The position numbers and the translations under genes were made by a program. This document shows positions 47,078 to 54,872 of a DNA stretch of 64,000 nt, piece by piece. The DNA is from Parageobacillus caldoxylosilyticus NBRC 107762 (GTDB lineage Bacteria > Bacillota > Bacilli > Bacillales > Anoxybacillaceae): positions 1 through 64,000 of the forward strand of contig NZ_BAWO01000008.1 of assembly GCF_000632715.1 (NCBI RefSeq), in the 5' to 3' direction. Each line of letters begins with the position of its first letter. Positions within the stretch are counted from its first letter, which is position 1. The notes below the pieces were generated by a model. It saw nothing but the letters and a program-made list of their open reading frames with translations. It was not told where the DNA came from and ran no database searches.

Positions 47078-47821
47078 ATGGACTGGGTACTGTTTGTCCT
47101 CGTTGGATTTGCGACTTCGTTCGTTGGTACATTAGCTGGCGGCGGTGGCCTTATTGGCATGCCTGTTTTGCTTATGATTGGTGTCCCTATCCATCAGGCC
47201 ATTGCCGCCGCCAAGTTTTCCAATACAATCAGCTCGTTTTCCAGCTTCTTCGTCCTATTTCGCCAGCAAAGCATTCGTTGGAAACAGTTGTTGCTGATCA
47301 TCCCTATTAGTCTCGGTGGAGGAGCAACAGGAGGAGTCATCGCCTCGTTGTTGTCTGAACGAACGATGACCATCATCGCCATTATTTTGTTAATGTTCGC
47401 ACTATGCCTGCAAGTTTTCAAAAAACAGCCTGAGCATGCGGCAGCGGCTCCTTCTCTCCCTAAAACCTTATATCCTATTCTTTACGGCATTAGCGTCTAT
47501 GACGGAATGTTTGGCCCAGGCCAAGCAACAATGCTCATGTATGCTTATTTGCGCACCGGCATGGATTACCTATCTGCCATCGCTTTTACAAGATTTCAAA
47601 CTTTTATTAGCTGCTTTGGAGCACTGACATCCTACTTATACAACGGTCATATCAACTGGCATATCGCTCCCTTCTTAGCGATTGGATCATTCATCGGTGC
47701 ACAATTATCGGTACAAGTGGCGCAAAAACTGAAGCAAAAACAGCTGCAATTTTTATTGCACACCATTACCTTTCTGCTTATCGTTCAGCTTATTTTTAAT
47801 ATGGTTTATGGTAATCATTAA
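47078..47821 (+). CDS. TauE/SafE family membrane transporter
   Basis: 247 residues, about seven to eight helices, with the glycine-rich N-terminal FVGTLAGGGGLIGMPVLLMI and the second repeat YGISVYDGMFGPGQATMLM, the duplicated motif of the TauE/SafE sulfite/anion exporter family. Substrate unknown. The ATG at 47078 (MDWVLFVLVGF) follows AAAGGGGTG; upstream codons are not hydrophobic. It replaces the ykuN-ykuP flavodoxin genes that flank ccpC in B. subtilis. Its last 26 bases overlap the end of the convergent darB gene. Confidence 0.85.
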   Translation: MDWVLFVLVGFATSFVGTLAGGGGLIGMPVLLMIGVPIHQAIAAAKFSNTISSFSSFFVLFRQQSIRWKQLLLIIPISLGGGATGGVIASLLSERTMTIIAIILLMFALCLQVFKKQPEHAAAAPSLPKTLYPILYGISVYDGMFGPGQATMLMYAYLRTGMDYLSAIAFTRFQTFISCFGALTSYLYNGHINWHIAPFLAIGSFIGAQLSVQVAQKLKQKQLQFLLHTITFLLIVQLIFNMVYGNH

Positions 47822-48254
47822 GCTTTCGCAGCTGTTTATTCAATCGTTTAAGTATTTCTCGCCTTGTAAAAATCCCTTCAAAATAGCCGTCTTTATTTTC
47901 TACACAAACAAACGGATGGTTGACAATCAGTCCAATTCCTTTAACGATGTCATCATCCAATAAAAGACGCGGAATATCCTTATTCATCACTTCCTCGACT
48001 TTCATTGTTTCCAGCCTCTCAAATTCAATGCGTTCCAATCCTAAAATCGCATCCATGATCATTGTCATGCTGATTAATCCATGAAGTTTATAGGAAGTGT
48101 CCAATACAGGAATAGCGGAGTAACCGGTTTTGGTTAATACTAATAACGCGTGGTCTAAATAGTTCCCAAGTTGGACGTGCGCTACTTTATCCGAAGGAAT
48201 AAGAAACTGCGCCACCGTCATCTTGGCAAATTTTTTGTTTTCCAAAACTGTCAT
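47796..48254 (-). CDS. darB: c-di-AMP receptor DarB (CbpB, YkuL)
   Basis: 152-residue protein consisting of two CBS domains (ADKVAHV-like SDKVAHVQLGNYLDHALLVL, AIPVLDTSYKLHGLISMTMI; and VEEVMNKDIPRLLLDDDIVK, GIFTRREILKRL). Strongly resembles B. subtilis YkuL/DarB, which when free of c-di-AMP binds Rel to raise (p)ppGpp and activates pyruvate carboxylase. The start at 48254 aligns with the B. subtilis N-terminus. Convergent overlap with the TauE gene. Confidence 0.92.
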   Translation of the reverse strand: MTVLENKKFAKMTVAQFLIPSDKVAHVQLGNYLDHALLVLTKTGYSAIPVLDTSYKLHGLISMTMIMDAILGLERIEFERLETMKVEEVMNKDIPRLLLDDDIVKGIGLIVNHPFVCVENKDGYFEGIFTRREILKRLNKQLRKLNDYHKPY

Positions 48255-48321
48255 ACCTGTCTTCCGCCTTTCTCTTTTTAGCGTTTCCCCTCTTCAGTTT
48301 ATCATATTTTATTGCCTTCCA

Positions 48322-48361
48322 TAAAAAAATACTATCGCTTGCCAGCGGAACGATAGTATTA
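48322..48361 (-). terminator. Terminator after abbA
   Basis: Minus strand AATACTATCG, 13-base interior, CGATAGTATT, TTTTTTA. Confidence 0.85.
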
Positions 48362-48370
48362 TGTAAAATT

Positions 48371-48565
48371 CTATGTTTCCTGCAGAAGACGGTCATATAA
48401 ACGCAAAAGCTGTTGATACCGCTTTGCATCCACTTGCTTATCCCCATTTTCAATGTCAGCAATCTCACAGCGAACAAGCTCTAAGGCATATTGCTGTGTA
48501 AACAAAAGATCCAAAAGCAAGCGCTGCTCTTCATGCGATAATATTTCAAGAATCGGCTTTCTCAT
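48371..48565 (-). CDS. abbA: AbrB antirepressor AbbA
   Basis: 64-residue helical protein, MRKPILEILSHEEQRLLLDL with LFTQQYALELVRCEIADIEN and a closing YQQLLRLYDRLLQ. It aligns by eye with B. subtilis AbbA (EEQKLLL, YAIELL, EI-DIE-G-K-VD, LYDRF), a small dimeric DNA mimic made under Spo0A control that titrates the transition-state repressor AbrB. The location next to ykuL is the same as in B. subtilis. AAAGGGGGAATG precedes the ATG. Confidence 0.85.
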   Translation of the reverse strand: MRKPILEILSHEEQRLLLDLLFTQQYALELVRCEIADIENGDKQVDAKRYQQLLRLYDRLLQET

Positions 48566-48734
48566 GTTTCATTCCCCCTTTGCAAAACTATATATATTCC
48601 GCAAAAACGGAAAAAAGTCATGGAAAAAAAGACTTCCTTCCTTATAAAGGCTTTTGCTTAAAGGCTTTTGCTGTCCGCCGCCCAGGCGCATTTTGTTTTA
48701 TTCCCTGCACATAGCTGGGTTATATGACGATAAA

Positions 48735-48768
48735 GCAAAAAAAGAGCAATCCTTAATAGGACTGCTCC
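48735..48768 (-). terminator. Terminator after the 48783 gene
   Basis: Minus strand GAGCAGTCC, 6-base loop, GGATTGCTC, TTTTTTTGC. The following 48566-48734 stretch up to abbA holds short repeats (AAAGGCTTTTGCT twice, 48645-48670) but no gene. Confidence 0.85.
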
Positions 48769-48782
48769 ATTGCTTATTTGCC

Positions 48783-49016
48783 TTACCAGTAGCGCAACGC
48801 CAAATAAAAAATAACAACCGCGGCCAGCAAAGCCGCCAACAAATACGCTAAAAAAACAGGATTGCGCAAATAGGCATGCTCCTGCACTGCCTTTGGGATC
48901 GGAGCATCTAGTTCTTCCTGCCATTTTTGCTGGCGGCCAAGACGGTACGTATAGACAAATCCGATAACGGCAATAAGAACGACAAGGATGGACAATACAA
49001 ATATCAGCTGTGCCAT
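48783..49016 (-). CDS. Small two-helix membrane protein
   Basis: 77 residues: an N-terminal membrane helix (LIFVLSILVVLIAVIGFVYT), a charged loop (RLGRQQKWQEELDAPIPKAV), and a second helix (FLAYLLAALLAAVVIFYLAL). Family not recognised. Good ribosome site (GAGGTG) and its own terminator support expression. It lies where B. subtilis has ykuJ and ykuK, but is unrelated to what I recall of those proteins. Confidence 0.7.
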   Translation of the reverse strand: MAQLIFVLSILVVLIAVIGFVYTYRLGRQQKWQEELDAPIPKAVQEHAYLRNPVFLAYLLAALLAAVVIFYLALRYW

Positions 49017-49070
49017 TGTTTCTTCACCTCATGCTTACTTTGCCACGAGGCAAAGATTTTATACCATCCT

Positions 49071-50288
49071 TTAATAATGGACATCATGTTCGAATAAATA
49101 ATTATACGATAAATCAATAAACAAGTAGTGCCGATCGTCAATCGGGTACGAATACGTGCGGATCGTTTCCCCGGTTTCGATGTCGGCGTATAGATCGGAT
49201 AAAATTCCGCGTTTGCGCGAGCGCATGCGAATAATATTTTCTAAAAAATACGGACGCCAGCTCCAATTTTTCATATAATATTGCGGCTCAAGCTCCCAGC
49301 GGCCGTTGCGCTTAAACATATTGGCAGACTGTTGGAAGCCATCCTCGTCGCAAACATAAATGCGGAAACAAACATCATTCAGCTCATTCGCTAAAAGCGA
49401 AATCAGCTCATTAAAATCCGTGACTTTCTTATATTTGGCCAAAAGCGCCGTCAGCCGCTGCTGAAACTGTTCGGAAATATGATAAAGCGTTTCTAGCTTT
49501 TTCTTTTCCTGTTGAATAAAATGATGGCATTCCTGACGCAGACGTTCCTTTAACATATCGCGCGGCACTAACTCTGGAGAAGGTTTCGCCAAATAGTACC
49601 CTTGGTAATAACGTCCGCCGTTTCGCCACGCGTATTGCAATTGAAAAGATGTTTCGATATCTTCGTATAAAAGCGTGGCGCCGATTTTGCGGGCTAACAG
49701 CGAAATAGAATAAACAATGTCTTGATACGCTTGATGCACAGAAGTTTTCCGCAATTGACGCAAATCAATTTTCAAAATATCTGGCGACAGCACGCCGATT
49801 CTTTCTAAGTTGCTGCTATGTTCTCCGATGTTGTCTACCGCGATTTTTACTCCATACGTACGGATATAGGTCAATAAATGGCTTAACTGATCTAAATCAC
49901 CCTTAAAATGCTGCTCATTAATTTCGAGTACAATGCGTTCTAACGACAATCCTCTTGTTTCATATTGAAGAAGCAGCTGCAAAAACGAATCGGCACGGTC
50001 AAGCATCAATAAATTCGCATCGCGATTTAAAAAAATAAGCGGTGTATAATCGTCGAGGGAAAGAAAATAATCGAGCGCTTTTTTGGTTACCACTTCATCT
50101 ACTTCTAAACGGAATTCTTCCGGTATGGTATCATCGTGGAAAAACGGACCTAAACTGACAACCCCTGTTTCAGACTGATATCTTCCTAATACTTCATAGC
50201 CAATGACACAATGTTCATCGGCGCTGAAAATAGCCTGATAGTATGGAAAAACTTGCTGCAAATTCGCCATTACATCTAACGCATCCAC
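49071..50288 (-). CDS. ykuI: YkuI, EAL-domain c-di-GMP-binding protein
   Basis: 405 residues: EAL domain (about 10-250; VIGYEVLGR, FLNRDANLLMLD, LEINEQHF, IAVDNIGEHSSN, ILKIDL, YEDIETSFQLQYAWRNGGRY) followed by a helix and a C-terminal PAS-like domain (about 285-400; NDVCFRIYVCDEDGFQQSAN, NWSWRPYFLENIIRMRSRKR). Very similar to B. subtilis YkuI, which binds c-di-GMP but lacks clear hydrolytic activity. The GTG at 50288 has GAGGTGA 5 bases upstream and fits the family start. A broken GGDEF gene lies nearby (53035-53723). Confidence 0.94.
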   Translation of the reverse strand: MDALDVMANLQQVFPYYQAIFSADEHCVIGYEVLGRYQSETGVVSLGPFFHDDTIPEEFRLEVDEVVTKKALDYFLSLDDYTPLIFLNRDANLLMLDRADSFLQLLLQYETRGLSLERIVLEINEQHFKGDLDQLSHLLTYIRTYGVKIAVDNIGEHSSNLERIGVLSPDILKIDLRQLRKTSVHQAYQDIVYSISLLARKIGATLLYEDIETSFQLQYAWRNGGRYYQGYYLAKPSPELVPRDMLKERLRQECHHFIQQEKKKLETLYHISEQFQQRLTALLAKYKKVTDFNELISLLANELNDVCFRIYVCDEDGFQQSANMFKRNGRWELEPQYYMKNWSWRPYFLENIIRMRSRKRGILSDLYADIETGETIRTYSYPIDDRHYLFIDLSYNYLFEHDVHY

Positions 50289-50420
50289 CTTGCTCACCTC
50301 TTTTGCATACACCCTCTTTGTTTTATTATATCATACGTCCACCCCCCATAACTGCATCGTTAAGGCTGTCCTGTCTAAAAAATGTTTGCATGAAATAAAC
50401 ATTCGTACATGCTGTCGAAA

Positions 50421-50454
50421 CAAAAAGCGGTTCCCTGCCGTTAGGAAACCGCTT
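50421..50454 (-). terminator. Terminator downstream of fadH
   Basis: Minus strand AAGCGGTTTCC, 9-base loop, GGAACCGCTT, TTTGTTTCG. It lies beyond the IS605-like mini-element, suggesting the element inserted between fadH and its terminator. The rest of 50289-50460 shows no gene. Confidence 0.8.
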
Positions 50455-50460
50455 ATCCAT

Positions 50461-50612
50461 GTGAACTACCCGCCACCTGCGCTTCGCTTAGAGGCGGGGT
50501 TTCAAGAGGCTTGTATGTTTTCGCCGAACGATAAGCAACATACAAGAACCCTTTACGCTTCACTTTCACTGGTGTTATCGCACCTTCACGTTTAGAAGTG
50601 GGAGACTTCTTT
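50461..50612 (-). mobile_element. IS200/IS605-type end-only mini-element (TnpB-class relic)
   Basis: About 150 bp with no transposase. Read on the minus strand it starts with GAAGTCTCCCACTTC (50595-50609), the usual left-end motif of TnpB-carrying IS605-type elements. It contains the stem CTTGTATGTT/AACATACAAG (50510-50546) and ends with CCCGCC...GGCGGGTAGTTCAC, where a GC-rich hairpin is followed by GTAGTTCAC (50461-50498), the common right end of such elements in Firmicutes. No tnpA or tnpB remains. It may be a MITE-like derivative or a residual omega-RNA. Confidence 0.7.
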
Positions 50613-50621
50613 CGGGATATG

Positions 50622-51386
50622 TTAAAACGGGCGCCGATTGAGCCATTGTCCTCCGTCCATCGTAATGCATTCCCCATTAATATAAGCCGCGTCATCCGAG
50701 AGCAGAAAAGCAGCAAGAGCAGCGACTTCTTCCGGTGTGCCAAGCCGTCCTAACGGAACGCTTTCAATCGTCAGCCTTTCCGCTTCCTCTGATTCCCACA
50801 GCTTCTCTGCTCCTCCCGTCCGCTCAATCGGCCCAGGGGCAATCGCATTGACGCGGAATCCGTATTTTTTTCCCCATTCGACAGCGAGCGTTCTTGTCAT
50901 CGCCAATACTCCCGCTTTCGCACTTGCAGAATGAATCACCCCTGCGCCGGCGTGCCAGGCATATGTAGCAACAATGTTGATGATCGAACCTTTTTGGCCG
51001 CGTTGAATCCAATAGTTCCCGACCTCGCGGCTGCAATAAAATGTACCGTTTAATACGATATTGATCACGCTATTCCAGCCATTAATCGATAGCTTTTCCG
51101 CCGGACAAATAAAATTGCCCGCCGCGTTGTTAATGAGTGCATCAATTTTGCCAAATTCCGCATCCGTCCGTTTAACCATTTCCGCCACTAATTCCGGGTC
51201 GCGCACATCCATTTGTATCGGCAACACTTTTCCGTTGGGCGATTCAATCTCTTTTTTCGCTTCCTCAAGCGCTTCCAGCCGTCTTCCGGTAATGACGACG
51301 TTGGCGCCGTCTGCCGCAAATCGCTTTGCCATATACTTCCCCATCCCGCTCGAACCGCCGGTTACAATAATGACTTTTCCGTTCAT
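50622..51386 (-). CDS. fadH: 2,4-dienoyl-CoA reductase (SDR family)
   Basis: 254-residue short-chain dehydrogenase: cofactor loop TGGSSGMGKYMAKRFA, NNAAG motif, Ser/Tyr/Lys region (VATYAWHAGAGVIHSASAKA; the catalytic tyrosine of ordinary SDRs is shifted as in dienoyl-CoA reductases), and C-terminal ITMDGGQWL. It corresponds to B. subtilis FadH (YkuF) used in degrading unsaturated fatty acids. Its last codons adjoin the mini-element at 50612. Confidence 0.88.
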   Translation of the reverse strand: MNGKVIIVTGGSSGMGKYMAKRFAADGANVVITGRRLEALEEAKKEIESPNGKVLPIQMDVRDPELVAEMVKRTDAEFGKIDALINNAAGNFICPAEKLSINGWNSVINIVLNGTFYCSREVGNYWIQRGQKGSIINIVATYAWHAGAGVIHSASAKAGVLAMTRTLAVEWGKKYGFRVNAIAPGPIERTGGAEKLWESEEAERLTIESVPLGRLGTPEEVAALAAFLLSDDAAYINGECITMDGGQWLNRRPF

Positions 51387-51527
51387 ATTTCTCCTCCTTC
51401 ACAAATGACTGATGATTCATTCATTTCTATCTTACTACAAAAATAAAGAATTTTCTAACATTATTTTTATCCTATTGTTCTTTCCTTTAATTTTCCGCTA
51501 TAATAAAACTAATTGTGAAAGGACGGC

Positions 51528-52409
51528 ATGATAATGGAACATTTGGAAACTGCAAAAATGAACCGGCGCACATTTTTAAAAAAAATGGTTCTTACCGGCC
51601 TTGGCGGAATATTGACAACATCATTCAGCTACGGTTACGCCCGTTTCATTGAGCCGGCTCAATTAACCGTTACCCACCATATTATTTCCCACCCGCTGAT
51701 CCCAAAAGAGTTTACCGGGACAAAACTGTTGCAATTTAGCGATGTTCATTTAGGCCATTATTACGGATTACAACGCTTTCGCTATACGATCGCAAAAATA
51801 AACGAATTACAGCCCGATATCGTATTGTTTACCGGCGATTTGCTGCATGAACCAAACAAGTATCCGCACATTGATGCGGTTGCCGACGCACTTTCCCACA
51901 TTCGCGCTCCACTTGGGAAATTTAGCATTTACGGAAACCATGACCACGGTGGATATGGAACCGATATATATCGCCATATTATGGAGAAAGCCGGATTTCG
52001 CATGCTTGTCAATGAGCACGTTCTCATTCGGCGGCAGCATGGGCGGTTCATCGCCATCGCCGGCAGTGATGATATGATGCTTGGTAGGCCAAACTTCGCG
52101 AAGATGGTTGAGTCGATTCCTGATTCCACTTATACGATTTTGCTGCTGCATGAGCCGGACGGCGCCATACAGACAAGCCACTATCCCGTTCATTTGCAAC
52201 TATCCGGGCACAGCCACGGCGGGCAAGTCCAGCTTCCGTTTATTGGTCCGCTAATTACGCCGCCGCTGTCGGAAAAATATTATGAAGGATTTTACCGTAT
52301 TCGCCATTTAACGCTATATGTAAACCGCGGGCTTGGGACGACAAGGGTGCCGCTCCGCTTTTTGTCACCGCCGGAACTGACTGTTTTTACATTGCAGCAT
52401 CGTGCATAA
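51528..52409 (+). CDS. ykuE: Tat-exported metallophosphoesterase YkuE
   Basis: 293 residues. Twin-arginine signal MNRRTFLKKMVLTGLGGILT precedes a calcineurin-like phosphoesterase domain with FSDVHLGHYYG, LFTGDLLHEP, IYGNHDHGG, LLLHEPD and SGHSHGGQVQLP. B. subtilis YkuE is a cell-wall-associated, metal-dependent hydrolase exported by TatAyCy. Two ATGs (51528, 51534) lie after AAAGGA; either is possible. Divergent from fadH. No tat gene is in the window. Confidence 0.93.
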   Translation: MIMEHLETAKMNRRTFLKKMVLTGLGGILTTSFSYGYARFIEPAQLTVTHHIISHPLIPKEFTGTKLLQFSDVHLGHYYGLQRFRYTIAKINELQPDIVLFTGDLLHEPNKYPHIDAVADALSHIRAPLGKFSIYGNHDHGGYGTDIYRHIMEKAGFRMLVNEHVLIRRQHGRFIAIAGSDDMMLGRPNFAKMVESIPDSTYTILLLHEPDGAIQTSHYPVHLQLSGHSHGGQVQLPFIGPLITPPLSEKYYEGFYRIRHLTLYVNRGLGTTRVPLRFLSPPELTVFTLQHRA

Positions 52410-52556
52410 AGGGAAAATATGGCATCGTTAGAGAACTTTTTCATTAGGTCCAGCAGACGTATTCTCCTCCTTTTTGACATCCAAAAAAGCCGTTTTGCAA
52501 ACATATGTTCATTTTGTATAATAAAAAATAAAATAATTAAAAAAGGAGATATGCTG

Positions 52557-52991
52557 ATGAAACCGTTGGAACTGACGGTGGACAACATTGCAAAAGCGAT
52601 TTTTATCGTCAATCGTCATGCCAAAACGGCATTAAATCCTTCTTTTCTCTACCTTTTGAAGAAAAAAGCGATTGAAAAGCTGCTGCAGGAAGGAAAGGCG
52701 AAAAAAATCGGCCTTCATTTTTCCCGCAACCCAAAATATAGCCAACAGCAGTCCGACGTTCTTGTTTCCGTCGGCGACTACTATTTTCATATTCCCCCAA
52801 CAAAAAAAGACTTCGCCACCCTTCCGCATCTTGGAGCATTAAACGATTCTTACCGAAATCCTGTCACAAGAATGCCCCTGTCCCAGGCGAAAACGCTGCT
52901 GCAAGCCTATACCGGGATCAGCGAAACTCCTCCGAAACGAAAACAGCCGCAGCCAAGGCCGGTATTTAAACGGCTTGGCGAAAGCTACTAA
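52557..52991 (+). CDS. ykyB: YkyB family protein
   Basis: 144 residues, MKPLELTVDNIAKAIFIVNR, with HAKTALNPSFLYLLKKKAIE, IGLHFSRNPKYSQQQSDVLV and YRNPVTRMPLSQAKTLLQAY, the YkyB signature; basic and proline-rich C-terminus. Function unknown. The ATG at 52557 (AAAGGAG 8 bases upstream) is preferred to the ATG at 52551. Neighbours ykuE and cheV as in B. subtilis. Confidence 0.9.
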   Translation: MKPLELTVDNIAKAIFIVNRHAKTALNPSFLYLLKKKAIEKLLQEGKAKKIGLHFSRNPKYSQQQSDVLVSVGDYYFHIPPTKKDFATLPHLGALNDSYRNPVTRMPLSQAKTLLQAYTGISETPPKRKQPQPRPVFKRLGESY

Positions 52992-53023
52992 AAACGGCTT
53001 CCGACTTTCGGAAGCCGTTTTCC
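52990..53023 (+). terminator. Terminator after ykyB
   Basis: AAAACGGCTTCCGA, 3-base loop, TCGGAAGCCGTTTT, CCCGTTTT; overlaps the ykyB stop codon. Confidence 0.88.
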
Positions 53024-53034
53024 CGTTTTAAAAT

Positions 53035-53723
53035 TTAGCAGCGTTCATCTACAGGCTTAGCGACCGTTATGCAGTTTCCGCCTTGCTGCTTTGCGGCATA
53101 TAGCGCTTGGTCTGCCATCTCAATATTCAAGCGGTTTGGAAGGATCATTGATTTCAACAATCCCGCCCGAGAACGTGCAGGAAATTTGCTGTCCGTCTGT
53201 TTGAATCAAATGCGCGCTCAAATCGTTCCGCAATCGCTCGATCACGCGTAAAGCATCTCTGGCCGCTGTTTTTGTCAATAAAACGATAAACTCTTCGCCG
53301 CCAAAGCGGACAACGGTGTCCCCTGTCCGCGTCTTCCGACAGAGAAAACGTGCAAATTCCTGCAGCACAATATCGCCAGCAAGATGGCCAAAACGTTCAT
53401 TCACTTTTTTAAAATGATCTAAATCGAGCATCGCTATGCAACTTAGTTCGTGAAACCGCTCTAAACCGCTCCTCAAGCTTTCATATGCTTTTTTTATAGG
53501 AGGCGGCCTCATCTACTGTCCACTTTTGTTGCAGCTGCCCTTCCAATTCGTTGAAAAGTTGATGTGCTTTTGCCTCGATATCATCCCGTCCAATAATAGT
53601 TGCTGTTCTTGCCGCGGAACGGAGGAAGCGGAGCAGCTCCTCGCGGGCAACAATTTTTTCTGCTTTCCACCGCTTTATCTGTTCCCGAATCCTGTTTATA
53701 AATTGCACCACATACTCATTCAT
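53035..53723 (-). pseudogene. Frameshifted GGDEF diguanylate cyclase
   Basis: Three frames must be joined to read the gene. 53723-53500: MNEYVVQFINRIREQIKRWK, a helical input region ending EAASYKK. 53495-53125: AYESLRSGLERFHELSCIAM, LDHFKKVNERFGHLAGD, RFGGEEFIVLL (the GGEEF catalytic loop), SGGIVEINDPSKPL. 53140-53035: IEMADQALYAAKQQGGNCIT, the standard GGDEF C-terminus. The first break is at an A7 run (about 53490), where six A would restore the frame; the second is near 53140. Either a decayed c-di-GMP synthase or assembly errors. A GGGGGAGAG site precedes the start. Confidence 0.8.
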
Positions 53724-53810
53724 CCGCTCTCCCCCTTATTTTTCCGCCAGACAGCGCTTCAGAACTTGGTAATCTGTAAGGAATAACGGTTCTTGTCTCT
53801 CTTAGCGGCA

Positions 53811-54716
53811 TTATAAAACATAGCTGTCCATCATCTCGATCAGCTCGCCAATTTCCGGCTTGCTTACTTGAGCTGTTGCGCCAACTTTCATTCCCTTATG
53901 GCGAAGACCTTCTGTAATAAGGGAAGAGAAAATGATAACGGGGAGTTTCTTTAACCTTTCATCTTCTCGAATCCGTTTTGTAAAATGATGGCCATCCATT
54001 TGCGGCATTTCAATATCAGTAATGACAAGTTGCACTTCTTCGGCAATATCTTTTCCGTCTGCAACAACCGATTGCAAATAGCGAAGCGCTTCTGCTCCGT
54101 TTTCAAAAAACTCGACGCGTCCATAGCTAGCTTCCGACAATGTATCATGAAGCAGCTTCCGCAATAATGGAGAATCTTCGGCAACGATGATCCTTTTTTG
54201 TGAACGTTCCCGTTTCCCCAATTTTTTGACTTGCTGTACATTGACACCTAAATTCGGGTTCACATCCGCCATGATTTTTTCAAAATCCAAAAGCAAGAGC
54301 ATTCGCCCTTCCAGTTTGACAATGCCGATCACTTGCCCTTCTAAACCTTGGTGCATTTGCGACGGCTTTTCGATTTGCGTCCAGGAAATGCGGTAAATGC
54401 GCGTGACGTTATGCACACGAAATACAATCTTTTGTTTATTGAATTCGGCAACGATAAATTTGTCATGCTCAGGATGGGCGGAAGCAGGAAAACAAAGCGC
54501 TTTGGCCAAATCGACGACCGGCAGCACTTCCCCGCGAAGCTCAATAATTCCTTCCATATAAGGGTGGGAATGAGGAATTTTCGTAATTGGAAGAGGAGTC
54601 ACAATTTCCCTTACTTTCATCACATTGATGGCGAAACGCTGATCACCAAGCAAAAACTCAATAATTTCTAATTCATTCGTCCCACTTTCCAACAAAACAG
54701 GTGATTTTTCCGGCAC
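53811..54716 (-). CDS. cheV: Chemotaxis protein CheV
   Basis: About 301 residues: N-terminal CheW-like domain (LLESGTNELEIIEFLLGDQR, KIPHSHPYMEGIIELRGEVL) and C-terminal receiver (IIVAEDSPLLRKLLHDTLSE, phospho-acceptor Asp in VQLVITDIEMPQMDG, lysine in QVSKPEIGE). Couples chemoreceptors to CheA and aids adaptation. The GTG at 54716 gives the B. subtilis-like length, but GGAGG is 12 bases upstream; an ATG better placed (about 54724) is out of frame. Start therefore uncertain (TTG 54752 is the longest option). Confidence 0.9.
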   Translation of the reverse strand: MPEKSPVLLESGTNELEIIEFLLGDQRFAINVMKVREIVTPLPITKIPHSHPYMEGIIELRGEVLPVVDLAKALCFPASAHPEHDKFIVAEFNKQKIVFRVHNVTRIYRISWTQIEKPSQMHQGLEGQVIGIVKLEGRMLLLLDFEKIMADVNPNLGVNVQQVKKLGKRERSQKRIIVAEDSPLLRKLLHDTLSEASYGRVEFFENGAEALRYLQSVVADGKDIAEEVQLVITDIEMPQMDGHHFTKRIREDERLKKLPVIIFSSLITEGLRHKGMKVGATAQVSKPEIGELIEMMDSYVL

Positions 54717-54830
54717 TGAATCATACTTCCTCCCTATTTTTGATATAGTCAATACAACCTATAATCATTATAGCGTTGGAGGCATAAAATAAGAAATATT
54801 TTCTTCCCTGCGGCAGTCAGAAATAGCATG

Positions 54831-54866
54831 AAAAAAATAGTTGCAGCGAAACAGCCACAACTATTC
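54831..54866 (-). terminator. Terminator after the DUF1906 gene
   Basis: Minus strand AATAGTTG, 14-base interior, CAACTATT, TTTTTTCATG. Confidence 0.8.
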
Positions 54867-54872
54867 TGGAAA

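Noticed and set aside
48566-50460. Looked for FsrA near ykuI, where B. subtilis encodes it
   Set aside because: No Fur box plus short C-rich RNA with terminator could be found between abbA, the 48783 gene and ykuI.
50453-50743. 96-codon minus-strand ORF spanning the fadH end and the mini-element
   Set aside because: Its first half is a shadow frame of fadH and the second half crosses the element's hairpins; not a credible protein.
53069-53251. Plus-strand 60-codon ORF under the GGDEF pseudogene
   Set aside because: Antisense shadow of the GGDEF coding sequence; no ribosome site.
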